A DNA stretch of 19,192 nt from a bacterium (GTDB lineage Bacteria > Actinomycetota > Acidimicrobiia > UBA5794 > ZC4RG35), in assembly GCA_028819835.1 (NCBI GenBank), contig JAPPKR010000246.1, positions 1-19,192 of the forward strand, in the 5' to 3' direction. Under the pieces are notes generated by a model. The model was not told the DNA's origin. It ran no database searches and saw nothing but the letters and a program-made list of their open reading frames with translations. Positions 7,402 through 14,035 of the stretch are shown here, piece by piece; the stretch's first letter is position 1; the number at the start of each line of letters is the position of its first letter. A program made the translations under genes and the position numbers.

Positions 7402-8664
7402 ATGCTGAGCCTCAATTCCGAGACCCTCGAGCGGTTGAACGCCGCCGTGCCTGCCTCGCTGGCTTCCCGACGCCGGGAGGCCCTCCGGGAGTACGGCCGC
7501 CTGGATATGCCCAGTCCGAAGGAGGAGAACTGGAAGTATGTGACTCTGGGGTTCGACCTCGACCACATGAGAATTCCAGCCACCCCGGGCGATTCCCTTC
7601 CTGAGGGCGATTTCCTGGCCGCGTTGACTGACCGGGCCGGGTCGGCGGTCATGGTGGACGGGAGGTTGATAGGGGTTGAGAACCATTCCCAAGCGTGGCT
7701 GGGCTCCGCCCTGGAGGCCTGGGAAGCCCACCCCTCCTCCGATCTTCTCACCCCCGACACCGACAAGTTCGCCGCGGCCGCAATAGCGTTTTCATCGGAC
7801 GGGATCAGCCTCCGCATCCCTCGGAACCGGGCAGTGGAAGCTCCGTTCGTCATCGACGTGCAGTCCACCCTCCCGGACACCGTCACCTTTCCCAGCCTGG
7901 ACATCCGGGCGGAGGAGAACTCCGAAGCGACGGTGGTGGTGCTCCTACGCTCTCCCGACGGGGTTTCCAGCGTTGTGGTCCCCAACCTCCAGACCACGGT
8001 GGGCGACGGCGCCCGTCTCTCGGTCACGACCGTCGGAATCATGGGAAGGGAGGGAGTCACCGTCATGCATCATCGCTCCCGGATCGGCAGAGACGCCACC
8101 TTCCGGGCCGGCGAGATCGGATTGGGTGGCCGGCTTGCCCGGATGGATCTGCGCACCACCCTCGAGGGAGCGGGAGGAAGCGTAGAGGTGGTGGGGCTCT
8201 ATTTCGGGGAGATGGAGCAGGTGCTTGATTACCGGTTGGTTGTCAACCATGTGGGCCGGTCCACCAGTTCGGATGTGTTCTTGAAGGGTGCGGTGGAGGA
8301 CCAGGCGCAGTCTGTCTTCACCGGTCTGCTGCGCATCGAAGAGGATGCGGTCGGCACCTCCGCCTTCGAGACCAACCGCAACCTGGTGCTGTCCGAAGGC
8401 GCCAAAGCCAACTCGGTGCCCAACCTGGAGATCCTGTGCAACGACATCATCTGCGGCCACGGATCGAGCGTCGGCCCGTTGGAGACCGAGCCTATGTATT
8501 ACCTGATGAGCAGGGGTCTCAGCAAGGCACGGGCCGAGCGGGTGCTGGTGCGGGGCTTCTTTGAGGAGGCGATCGACCGGCTACCCCTCGACGATCTGGA
8601 CGAACCCGCCCGTCAGGCCGTCAACCGGCGGTTCGCCGAGGCCCAGGAAGGCGGAAGAGTCTGA
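7402..8664 (+). CDS. sufD: Fe-S cluster assembly protein SufD
   Basis: SufD pairs with SufB and two SufC subunits in the SufBC2D scaffold and contributes to iron acquisition and cluster formation. The ATG at 7402 gives 420 residues, normal for SufD, starting MLSLNSETLERLN; GGAG lies 11 bases upstream. Earlier in-frame starts would add a hydrophobic stretch not expected in SufD. Visible hallmarks are PSPKEENWKY near the N-terminus, the beta-helix core, and the C-terminal CNDIICGHGSSVGPLE, whose His353 matches the cluster-site His360 of E. coli SufD by motif, followed by [10 protein letters not shown]. SufD and SufB share that last motif because they are distant homologues. The stop overlaps the next start (TGATG). 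A TAGCAT element at 7364-7369 could be a -10, so this may be a transcript separate from sufB. Confidence 0.94.
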   Translation: MLSLNSETLERLNAAVPASLASRRREALREYGRLDMPSPKEENWKYVTLGFDLDHMRIPATPGDSLPEGDFLAALTDRAGSAVMVDGRLIGVENHSQAWLGSALEAWEAHPSSDLLTPDTDKFAAAAIAFSSDGISLRIPRNRAVEAPFVIDVQSTLPDTVTFPSLDIRAEENSEATVVVLLRSPDGVSSVVVPNLQTTVGDGARLSVTTVGIMGREGVTVMHHRSRIGRDATFRAGEIGLGGRLARMDLRTTLEGAGGSVEVVGLYFGEMEQVLDYRLVVNHVGRSTSSDVFLKGAVEDQAQSVFTGLLRIEEDAVGTSAFETNRNLVLSEGAKANSVPNLEILCNDIICGHGSSVGPLETEPMYYLMSRGLSKARAERVLVRGFFEEAIDRLPLDDLDEPARQAVNRRFAEAQEGGRV

Positions 8665-8993
8665 TGCCCTGGGTGGAGGTTGCGAACCTGGCGGACCTGC
8701 AGGAAGGAGAGGGTCGCAAGGTCTGCCATGGCGGCCATGTGGCGGCGGTCTTCCTGACCGAAGGGGACGTTTACGCACTGGGAGATCGGTGCAGCCACGC
8801 CGAGGCCTCCTTGTCGGAGGGGGAGGTGTTCGGAACAGAGGTGGAGTGTCCCCTTCACGGTGCGGTCTTCGACCTGACCAACGGGGAAGCCTTGACTTTC
8901 CCCGCGGTGCGCCCGGTTCCGGCCTATCCGACCAGGGTGGAGGGGGAGAGAGTGCTGGTGGAACTTCCCGACAGCCGGACGGAGGCAACCTGA
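8664..8993 (+). CDS. Rieske [2Fe-2S] ferredoxin of the suf cluster
   Basis: The protein has 109 residues with the complete Rieske cluster motif: Cys43 and His45 in DRCSHAEASL, Cys62 and His65 in VECPLHGAVFD. Such small soluble proteins are often annotated as the ferredoxin subunit of non-heme iron oxygenases. Here, with no oxygenase gene nearby and one-base overlaps to sufD (TGATG at 8662-8666) and sufC (TGATG at 8991-8995), it is clearly part of the suf translation unit. An electron-transfer role in cluster assembly, or service as a product of the system, is inference. A Rieske gene between sufD and sufC is known in several actinobacterial and other suf clusters, so it is notable but not unique. 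No signal peptide is seen; the protein should be cytoplasmic. Confidence 0.94.
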   Translation: MPWVEVANLADLQEGEGRKVCHGGHVAAVFLTEGDVYALGDRCSHAEASLSEGEVFGTEVECPLHGAVFDLTNGEALTFPAVRPVPAYPTRVEGERVLVELPDSRTEAT

Positions 8994-9796
8994 TGGGCAT
9001 GGCCTTGAAGGTCCGGGGGCTCCGAGCCTCGGTGGGCCCGGTGAAGATCCTCAATGGCATCGATCTGGACGTGCCCTTCGGAGAGATGCATGCCCTGATG
9101 GGGCCGAACGGCTCGGGCAAGAGTACGTTGTGTCATGTCCTGTGCGGTCATCCCGACTTCACGGCTGAGGGGGAAGCCTGGGTGGACGGCCGGGAGGTCA
9201 TGGGCCTGGAGGCGGACGAGCGCGCCCGGTTGGGACTGGTGCAGGCATTCCAGAGTCCGGTGGCGGTCCCCGGAGTGGACCTGGCGGAGCTCATGCGGGA
9301 GGCGGCGGAGGAGAGAGGGATAGATCCCGAGGAGGCCGGCCGGCGGATAGCCGAGGCCTCCCGCCGCTTTGACATGGACCCTTTCCTGGAGAGATCCATC
9401 AATGACGATCTCTCCGGCGGAGAGAAGAAGCGCTCGGAGATTTTCCAGATTTCGGTGCTCTCCCCCAAGGCTGCCCTTCTGGACGAGACCGATTCGGGGC
9501 TGGACATCGACATGGTGCGCAAGGTGGCGGCCGCGGTGGAGGAGATGCGCGGTCCCGGCATGGGAGTACTCATGATCACCCACCACTCGCGAATACTCAA
9601 CTACGTGGAACCCGACCGGGTGCACGTGATGATGGGAGGAAGGATCGTCACCTCGGGCGGGCCGAACCTCGCACAGGAACTGGAGCGGGATGGTTACGAA
9701 GGGCTTCGAAAGCGACTGGGCATAGAGATGCCCTCGGCTGCCGCACCGGCCAGACCGTCTTCCGACTTCTTCACCGATCTGCCTTTCGAGGTCTAG
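8993..9796 (+). CDS. sufC: Fe-S cluster assembly ATPase SufC, copy 1
   Basis: SufC is the ABC-type ATPase that drives conformational change in the SufBCD complex. The start is the ATG at 8993, seven bases after GGAGG (8981-8985) and overlapping the Rieske stop, giving 267 residues. The open frame upstream of it overlaps sufD and the Rieske gene and is not coding. Visible motifs are Walker A GPNGSGKST (37-45), Q-loop VQAFQSP, signature LSGGEKKRSEI, Walker B ALLDETDSGLD and the H-loop ITHHSR. DETDSGLD is diagnostic of SufC. A C-terminal tail of about 20 residues (PSAAAPARPSSDFF) extends past the usual end. It is clearly diverged from the second SufC encoded at 13200-13961. The stop codon overlaps the convergent CapA gene by four bases. 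Confidence 0.95.
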   Translation: MGMALKVRGLRASVGPVKILNGIDLDVPFGEMHALMGPNGSGKSTLCHVLCGHPDFTAEGEAWVDGREVMGLEADERARLGLVQAFQSPVAVPGVDLAELMREAAEERGIDPEEAGRRIAEASRRFDMDPFLERSINDDLSGGEKKRSEIFQISVLSPKAALLDETDSGLDIDMVRKVAAAVEEMRGPGMGVLMITHHSRILNYVEPDRVHVMMGGRIVTSGGPNLAQELERDGYEGLRKRLGIEMPSAAAPARPSSDFFTDLPFEV

Positions 9797-11025
9797 CCGG
9801 GCGGAGGCAACGACCCGGTGGGTCGGACCCCGAGTTGGTCGGCGCCAAGGGCGCCCAGGGCCTCCACGGTGCGTTCCCAGGACTCACGTAGTGTCGCCTG
9901 GAGCCGTTGATCGACGTCCGGTTCAGAAAGCCGGTCGGCCACCGGGATGATTTGCATGGCGCGGCGGTCGACCCAGGTGGGCGTATAGGTGATGGTCCCC
10001 ACAGCCAGGCCGTCCGGGCTGTCCCCGATTTCGACATGCAGGACCGCGCCGTCCCCGCTCGACGGCGTACAGCACACGGGGTTCTGGTTCGAGAGAAAGT
10101 TCCCCAGCCCGTACGCCACCCACATGTCGTCGATCCGGTCTATCGGTTGGAGGACGTGTGCGTGGTGCCCTATCAACAGATCCACTGTCCCCAGCGCCGC
10201 TATCTCCCGGGCCAGCCGTTCCTGGGAGGCAGACGGCATGCGCCGGTATTCCACCCCCCAGTGCAGGGAGACGACGACGAACTCCGCCCCATCGGAGCGG
10301 GCCTCTCTGGCGTCGTCCCCGATGATCTCGACATCTATCAGGTTGACCCACCAGGTCTCGCCCTCGGGCAACCTTGCACCGTTGAGCCCATAGGTGTAGG
10401 ACAGATGGGAGACCTGGATCCCGTTTACGCCGTATCGGGCATCCCTTCGCGATTCTCTGTCCACCGCCGTACCGGTAAATGCGAGGTTGGCTTCCTGCAT
10501 TGCCCGGATGGTTCTGACGACGCCTTCGGCGCCGAAGTCGAAGGCGTGGTTTGAGGCGAGCGAACATCCGTCCCAGCCTGCCTCCGCAATCGCCTCCACC
10601 AGTTCCCAGGGGGCTCCGAACCGGGGATAGCCGGTGACGGGACCGTTTGAAATGGTCGTTTCGAGGTGACAGATCGCAAGGTCGGCAGCCTGCAACTCCG
10701 GCGCCACGTGTTCGAAAATGGGTGTGAAGTCATAGTGGGCATCCACGTTGCGGGCGAAGCCCCTGGCGAACGTGCTCACCGGCTTGTGGGGGATTATGTC
10801 GCCAGTGAACGCCAACTCCGCGGCGCGAGGGGCGGCCCTGTGGGGCCCGGTGACTGAGCCGGCGGCGGCATGGGAAGGGTTCGGGGGGGCGGAGCGAGCG
10901 GCGTCGCCGAGAATGCCGGGAAGCTCCGTTTCCTCACCGGACACCGCGGCGGGCGCCAAAAGGACAACCACCAGCGCGGCGAAGGAGATCCCTCTGAGAG
11001 GACGGAACAACTCTGCTACAGGCAT
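9793..11025 (-). CDS. CapA-family secreted protein (metallophosphatase-like)
   Basis: The protein has 410 residues in the CapA/PGA_cap family (named after the Bacillus poly-gamma-glutamate capsule protein), which has a calcineurin-like phosphoesterase fold. Expected metal- and active-site segments are all present: LAFTGDII, ICHLETTIS, LASNHAFDFG, VSLHWGVEY and LIGHHAHVLQP. The start at 11025 gives a clean signal peptide (MPVAELFRPLRG then ISFAALVVVLLAPAAVSG) and is preceded by AAGGG seven bases away; earlier in-frame starts would add 26 polar residues ahead of it. The mature N-terminus is Pro/Ala-rich. No CapB/CapC-like partner is nearby, so poly-glutamate synthesis is not supported. Many orphan family members have an unknown extracytoplasmic function. 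It is convergent with sufC copy 1 (stops overlap in CTAG) and divergent from fumC. Confidence 0.91.
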   Translation of the reverse strand: MPVAELFRPLRGISFAALVVVLLAPAAVSGEETELPGILGDAARSAPPNPSHAAAGSVTGPHRAAPRAAELAFTGDIIPHKPVSTFARGFARNVDAHYDFTPIFEHVAPELQAADLAICHLETTISNGPVTGYPRFGAPWELVEAIAEAGWDGCSLASNHAFDFGAEGVVRTIRAMQEANLAFTGTAVDRESRRDARYGVNGIQVSHLSYTYGLNGARLPEGETWWVNLIDVEIIGDDAREARSDGAEFVVVSLHWGVEYRRMPSASQERLAREIAALGTVDLLIGHHAHVLQPIDRIDDMWVAYGLGNFLSNQNPVCCTPSSGDGAVLHVEIGDSPDGLAVGTITYTPTWVDRRAMQIIPVADRLSEPDVDQRLQATLRESWERTVEALGALGADQLGVRPTGSLPPPG

Positions 11026-11267
11026 CCTGCCACCCTTTGAGAGAGCCTTTGCGCGTTGAACGCAATGCCCGTAGGTTCGATCATACGGGAGGTCGTGGGT
11101 CAAAGTACCGGAGGGACGGGGATGTTTTTCGGCGGCAGGATTGCGGACAGCGACGGCCCTGCAATGTGATGGGTAGCCTGATCGGTCGGAGATACCCTAA
11201 GAGTGACAGTGAGGTGTGAAATCGGAAGAGCGGAGCTCCATAGGGGCATGGCTTGGGCGGGGCGGTA
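11026..11267. other. Intergenic region between the divergent CapA-family and fumC genes
   Basis: These 242 bp contain no plausible gene; short open frames here have no ribosome site and no recognisable protein. The left half should hold the CapA-gene promoter. The right half should hold that of fumC, where TACCCT at 11193-11198 is the only TANNNT-like element that stands out, without a matching -35. Confidence 0.5.
11080..11103 (-). promoter_or_regulatory. Possible promoter of the CapA-family gene
   Basis: On the minus strand TATGAT (11080-11085) is a good -10 match 55 bases before the ATG at 11025, and TTGACC (11098-11103) is a good -35 match. The spacer is only 12 bp, too short for a standard sigma-70-type promoter, so perhaps only the -10 is used. 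Confidence 0.3.
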
Positions 11268-12662
11268 ATGGAGTACCGGACCGAAAGAGACTCCATGGGT
11301 GAGGTGCTGGTGCCGGCCCATGCCTATTACGGAGCTTCCACTCAGCGGGCGGTGGAGAACTTCCGGATCTCAGGTGCGGGGTTCGAGCGACGGTTCATCT
11401 GGGCCCTCGGTTTGATCAAGGGCGCGGTGGCCGAGGCGGCAGGAAGGGCAGGGCACCTCGACGGCCGGATCGCCGAGGCGGTCGGCCGGGCCGCCGCCGA
11501 AGTGATGGAGGGCCGCTGGGATGATCATTTTCCGGTTGACGTCTTCCAGACCGGTTCTGGCACTTCCACCAACACCAACGCCAATGAGGTGATAGCCAAG
11601 CGCGCCTCCGAGTTGCTGGGTGCCGAGTGGAGCGGGCGGCCCGTGCACCCCAATGATCACGTCAACTTCGGCCAATCGTCCAACGACGTAATCCCCACCG
11701 CCATCCATGTGGCGTCGGCCGCCGCCATCCGGGAAACGCTTCTGCCGGCACTTGAGGCTTTGGAGAACTCCCTGTCGTCCAAAGCGGGTGAGTTCGCGGG
11801 GGTGGTCAAGTCGGGGAGGACGCATCTGATGGACGCCACCCCGGTCACCCTCGGACAGGAATTCTCGGGCTACGCGGCCGCGGTCGGCAAGGGAGTGGAG
11901 AGGCTGTCGAGAATCCTGGTGGAAGTCGAGGAGTTGGCATTGGGGGGCACCGCGGTGGGGACCGGCATCAACTGTCCCGAGGGCTTGGCGGAGGCGGCAA
12001 TCGCGGTCATGGCCGAAAGATCGGGGATTCCCTTCACCGAGGCGGTGGACCACTTCGAGGCGCAGGCCGGGAAGGATGCAACCGTAAACGCTTCAGGAAC
12101 CCTCAAGACGGTGGCGGTCTCGCTGTTCAAGATCGCCAATGACCTGCGTTGGCTTTCTTCGGGCCCGGTCACCGGCATTGCGGAGATTCGTCTGCCCGCC
12201 CTCCAGCCCGGCTCTTCGATCATGCCGGCCAAGGTGAACCCGGTGATTCCCGAGATGGTCATGCAGGTTTCCGCGCAGGTCATCGGCAATGACGCCGCCA
12301 TCACCTGGGCGGGCGCCAACGGTAATTTTGAGTTGAACGTGATGATGCCGGTTATCGCCCGCAATTTCTTGGAGTCCATACGTCTCCTGGCCAGCGCTTC
12401 CCGCGTCCTGGCCGGAAAGTGCGTGGACGGGATAGAGGCGGACGCCGAGCGGGCCCGGAAGCTGGTGGAGCGCAACGTCATAGTGGTGACCGCTCTCAAT
12501 CCGCACATCGGATACGACGCGGGGGCCTCGGTCGCCAAGGAGGCGTTCCGCAGTGGTCGCACCGTGCGGGAGGTGGTGTTGGAACGGGACCTTCTCACGC
12601 CTGAGGAACTGGACAGGGCGCTGGACATTCACAAGATGACCGAAGGGGGACTCCCTGGCTGA
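11268..12662 (+). CDS. fumC: Class II fumarate hydratase
   Basis: This is the iron-independent fumarase of the citric acid cycle, interconverting fumarate and L-malate as a homotetramer in the cytoplasm. It has 464 residues from the ATG at 11268; an in-frame TTG at 11253 has AGGGG six bases upstream and is a real alternative. The text follows the mycobacterial enzyme closely: [23 protein letters not shown] at the start, [18 protein letters not shown], the [21 protein letters not shown] active-site segment (Thr185-His186), and the signature loop [11 protein letters not shown] at 315-325 with catalytic Ser316. The loop has Ala at 321 where fumarases often have Gly (MPGKVNP), as aspartases do, but the rest is fumarase-like. 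It is convergent with sufU 29 bp downstream. Confidence 0.92.
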   Translation: MEYRTERDSMGEVLVPAHAYYGASTQRAVENFRISGAGFERRFIWALGLIKGAVAEAAGRAGHLDGRIAEAVGRAAAEVMEGRWDDHFPVDVFQTGSGTSTNTNANEVIAKRASELLGAEWSGRPVHPNDHVNFGQSSNDVIPTAIHVASAAAIRETLLPALEALENSLSSKAGEFAGVVKSGRTHLMDATPVTLGQEFSGYAAAVGKGVERLSRILVEVEELALGGTAVGTGINCPEGLAEAAIAVMAERSGIPFTEAVDHFEAQAGKDATVNASGTLKTVAVSLFKIANDLRWLSSGPVTGIAEIRLPALQPGSSIMPAKVNPVIPEMVMQVSAQVIGNDAAITWAGANGNFELNVMMPVIARNFLESIRLLASASRVLAGKCVDGIEADAERARKLVERNVIVVTALNPHIGYDAGASVAKEAFRSGRTVREVVLERDLLTPEELDRALDIHKMTEGGLPG

Positions 12663-12691
12663 TCCCGGGGTTCAGGGTTGAGAGGAGCTGT

Positions 12692-13159
12692 CTATCCGGG
12701 GTCTTGGGTGGCGCCGGTCCCCGGCATGCTCGGCTCTCCCAGTGCCTGTTCGAGCGTGACCCACGACAGGGTGGCGCACTTTATCCTGACCGGGTAGCGT
12801 CTCACTCCCGACAGGGCCAGGAGGTCGCCGAGATCGGAGAAGCCGTTCTCGCTGGAGTCGGCGGGGACATGCATGAGCTCCTGGAAGCGTCTCGACAGGC
12901 CCAGGGCCTCTGACACCGCGTTACCCGATACCGCTTCGCTCATCAGGGAAGCGCTGGACTGGCTTATGGAGCATCCCTTCCCGGTTACCGCGATCCCGCT
13001 GATCCGGTCGTCCCGCAGTCGAAGATCGACCTTGACCTCGTCTCCGCAAAGGGGGTTGGCGCCTTCCGAGGAGACATCGGGATCGGAGAGCGGCGCTCGG
13101 TGGCGAGGATTGCGGTAGTGGTCCAGGATCACCTGGCGGTACAACTCTTGTAGAGACAT
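12692..13159 (-). CDS. sufU: SufU-type Fe-S assembly sulfur-transfer protein
   Basis: SufU is a zinc protein that accepts persulfide sulfur from the cysteine desulfurase SufS and passes it to SufBCD. It has 155 residues with LYRQVILDHYRNPRH near the N-terminus, NPLCGDEV (Cys38, Asp40), GKGCSISQSSASLMSE (Cys63) and IKCATLSW (Cys128). These four are the zinc/sulfur-transfer residues. The insertion between Cys63 and Cys128 (about 65 residues, against about 40 in scaffold-type IscU) marks it as SufU rather than IscU. It lies 40 bp downstream of sufC copy 2 and is presumably co-transcribed with it. SufS, usually encoded next to sufU, is absent from this window, so its partner must be elsewhere. 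Confidence 0.94.
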   Translation of the reverse strand: MSLQELYRQVILDHYRNPRHRAPLSDPDVSSEGANPLCGDEVKVDLRLRDDRISGIAVTGKGCSISQSSASLMSEAVSGNAVSEALGLSRRFQELMHVPADSSENGFSDLGDLLALSGVRRYPVRIKCATLSWVTLEQALGEPSMPGTGATQDPG

Positions 13160-13181
13160 CTGTGGCCTAGGTTAGAAGCCG

Positions 13182-13193
13182 GTCGCCGGCGAC
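13182..13193. repeat. 12-bp palindrome between sufC copy 2 and sufU
   Basis: GTCGCCGGCGAC is a perfect palindrome in the 40-bp gap, seven bases past the sufC stop codon. It can form only a short hairpin (GTCG/CGAC arms around CCGG) and may be chance in GC-rich DNA, a processing or attenuation site, or a protein-binding site. Confidence 0.35.
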
Positions 13194-13199
13194 GTCGGA

Positions 13200-13961
13200 C
13201 TAGGTCGGCCGGCGGAAAGACTCGTATCCCTCAGACTCCAGCCTGGCGGTGAGTTCGGCGCCCCCGGTTTTCACCAGCTTTCCCCCCACCAGCACGTGCA
13301 CGTAGTGGGGAGTGATGTAATCCAACAGTCGCTGGAAGTGGGTGATGATCAAGAACCCCCGCTCAGGGCCGACCATGCGCTGAACTCCGTCGGAGACGGT
13401 GCGCAGCGCGTCGATGTCGAGTCCGGAGTCCGTCTCATCCAGGATGGCCAGCTTCGGCTCGAGGATCGCCATCTGCAGGATCTCGTTTCTCTTGCGTTCG
13501 CCCCCCGAGAATCCCTCGTTGAGGTACCGGTCGGCGAAGTGTCCGGGGATTCCCAACTCCGCCATGGCGTCCATCACCTTGAGCCGCAACTCGATGATCG
13601 AGTAGTCGATCCCGGTGCGGTTGGAGAGAGCCTGACGCAGGAACTGCACCACCGGGACTCCCGGGATCTCGGTGGGATGCTGAAAGGCCATGAAGATTCC
13701 CCGGGTGGCCCGCTTGTCGGGAAGGTCTCCGGTGATGTCCTCGCCTTCGAAGTAGATGGCGCCCTCGGTTATCTCCAGCCCGGGATGGCCCATCAACACC
13801 GAGGCCAATGTGGTCTTCCCCGATCCGTTCGGTCCCATCACCGCATGGATTTCATTGTTGTGGATGGTGAGGTCGATGCCGTGAAGTATCTTGGCGCCGG
13901 CGGCCTGCACATGCAGGTTTTCGACGTGCAGGAGGGGTGGGGAGGTCACGAGCCATGACAC
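13200..13961 (-). CDS. sufC: Fe-S cluster assembly ATPase SufC, copy 2
   Basis: This second SufC has 253 residues, the canonical length. Visible motifs are Walker A GPNGSGKTT (43-51), Q-loop MAFQHPTEIPG, signature FSGGERKRNEI (Phe where Leu is usual), Walker B AILDETDSGLD and H-loop IITHFQR. QHPTEIPGV and the whole text read like the common actinobacterial/Firmicutes SufC, more so than copy 1 at 8993. The start is not certain: GTG at 13961 and GTG at 13949 are in frame and neither has a ribosome site, so translation may be leaderless or nearly so (a -10-like TATCCT lies 16 bases upstream). It heads a minus-strand pair with sufU and is divergent from the DivIVA-like gene. Confidence 0.95.
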   Translation of the reverse strand: MSWLVTSPPLLHVENLHVQAAGAKILHGIDLTIHNNEIHAVMGPNGSGKTTLASVLMGHPGLEITEGAIYFEGEDITGDLPDKRATRGIFMAFQHPTEIPGVPVVQFLRQALSNRTGIDYSIIELRLKVMDAMAELGIPGHFADRYLNEGFSGGERKRNEILQMAILEPKLAILDETDSGLDIDALRTVSDGVQRMVGPERGFLIITHFQRLLDYITPHYVHVLVGGKLVKTGGAELTARLESEGYESFRRPT

Positions 13962-13977
13962 TAATGAGGAGAGAAAA

Positions 13978-14005
13978 AGGATAAAAACCCGTTTGATAAT
14001 TCAAA
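13978..14005 (-). promoter_or_regulatory. Candidate promoter of sufC copy 2 - sufU
   Basis: On the minus strand TTTGAA (14000-14005) and TATCCT (13978-13983) are separated by 16 bp, a good -35/-10 arrangement. The -10 ends 16 bases before the GTG at 13961, implying a leader of only about ten bases, in keeping with the missing ribosome site. The -35 lies inside the dyad at 13992-14005. Confidence 0.45.
13992..14005. promoter_or_regulatory. Dyad operator candidate in the sufC2/DivIVA-like intergenic region
   Basis: TTTGA and TCAAA flank a TAAT centre; the symmetry extends outward imperfectly (CCCG on the left, ACCGG on the right). It overlaps the -35-like elements of both divergent genes, so a bound regulator could silence both. 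The likely classes are Rrf2/IscR- or SufR-type regulators, but the sequence does not match a consensus that I could name with confidence. Confidence 0.4.
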
Positions 14006-14027
14006 ACCGGCCGCTCGGCGGTAATGT
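14000..14027 (+). promoter_or_regulatory. Candidate promoter of the DivIVA-like gene
   Basis: TTCAAA (14000-14005) and TAATGT (14022-14027, a TANNNT -10) are 16 bp apart. The -10 ends eight bases before the ATG at 14036, so the transcript would start at or next to the initiation codon, in keeping with the lack of a ribosome site (leaderless initiation). Confidence 0.35.
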
Positions 14028-14035
14028 GATCCACC

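Noticed and set aside
7080..8066. Long minus-strand open frame opposite the uracil-DNA glycosylase and sufD
   Set aside because: Both real genes have full family motifs; the antisense product is Ser/Arg-rich and has no domain.
8561..8992. N-terminal extension of sufC copy 1, or a fusion protein
   Set aside because: The extension overlaps all of the Rieske gene and the sufD end in another frame, has Arg/Gly/Pro-rich text without any domain, and the ATG at 8993 has a proper ribosome site.
9907..10554. Plus-strand open frame opposite the CapA-family gene
   Set aside because: The minus-strand product has a signal peptide and all family motifs, whereas this one has none.
11037..11219. Small plus-strand gene in the CapA/fumC gap
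   Set aside because: 60 Arg-rich residues, no ribosome site, no recognisable protein, and it overlaps the likely CapA-gene promoter.
13296..13958. Plus-strand open frame opposite sufC copy 2
   Set aside because: SufC motifs are complete on the minus strand; the opposite frame is a shadow.
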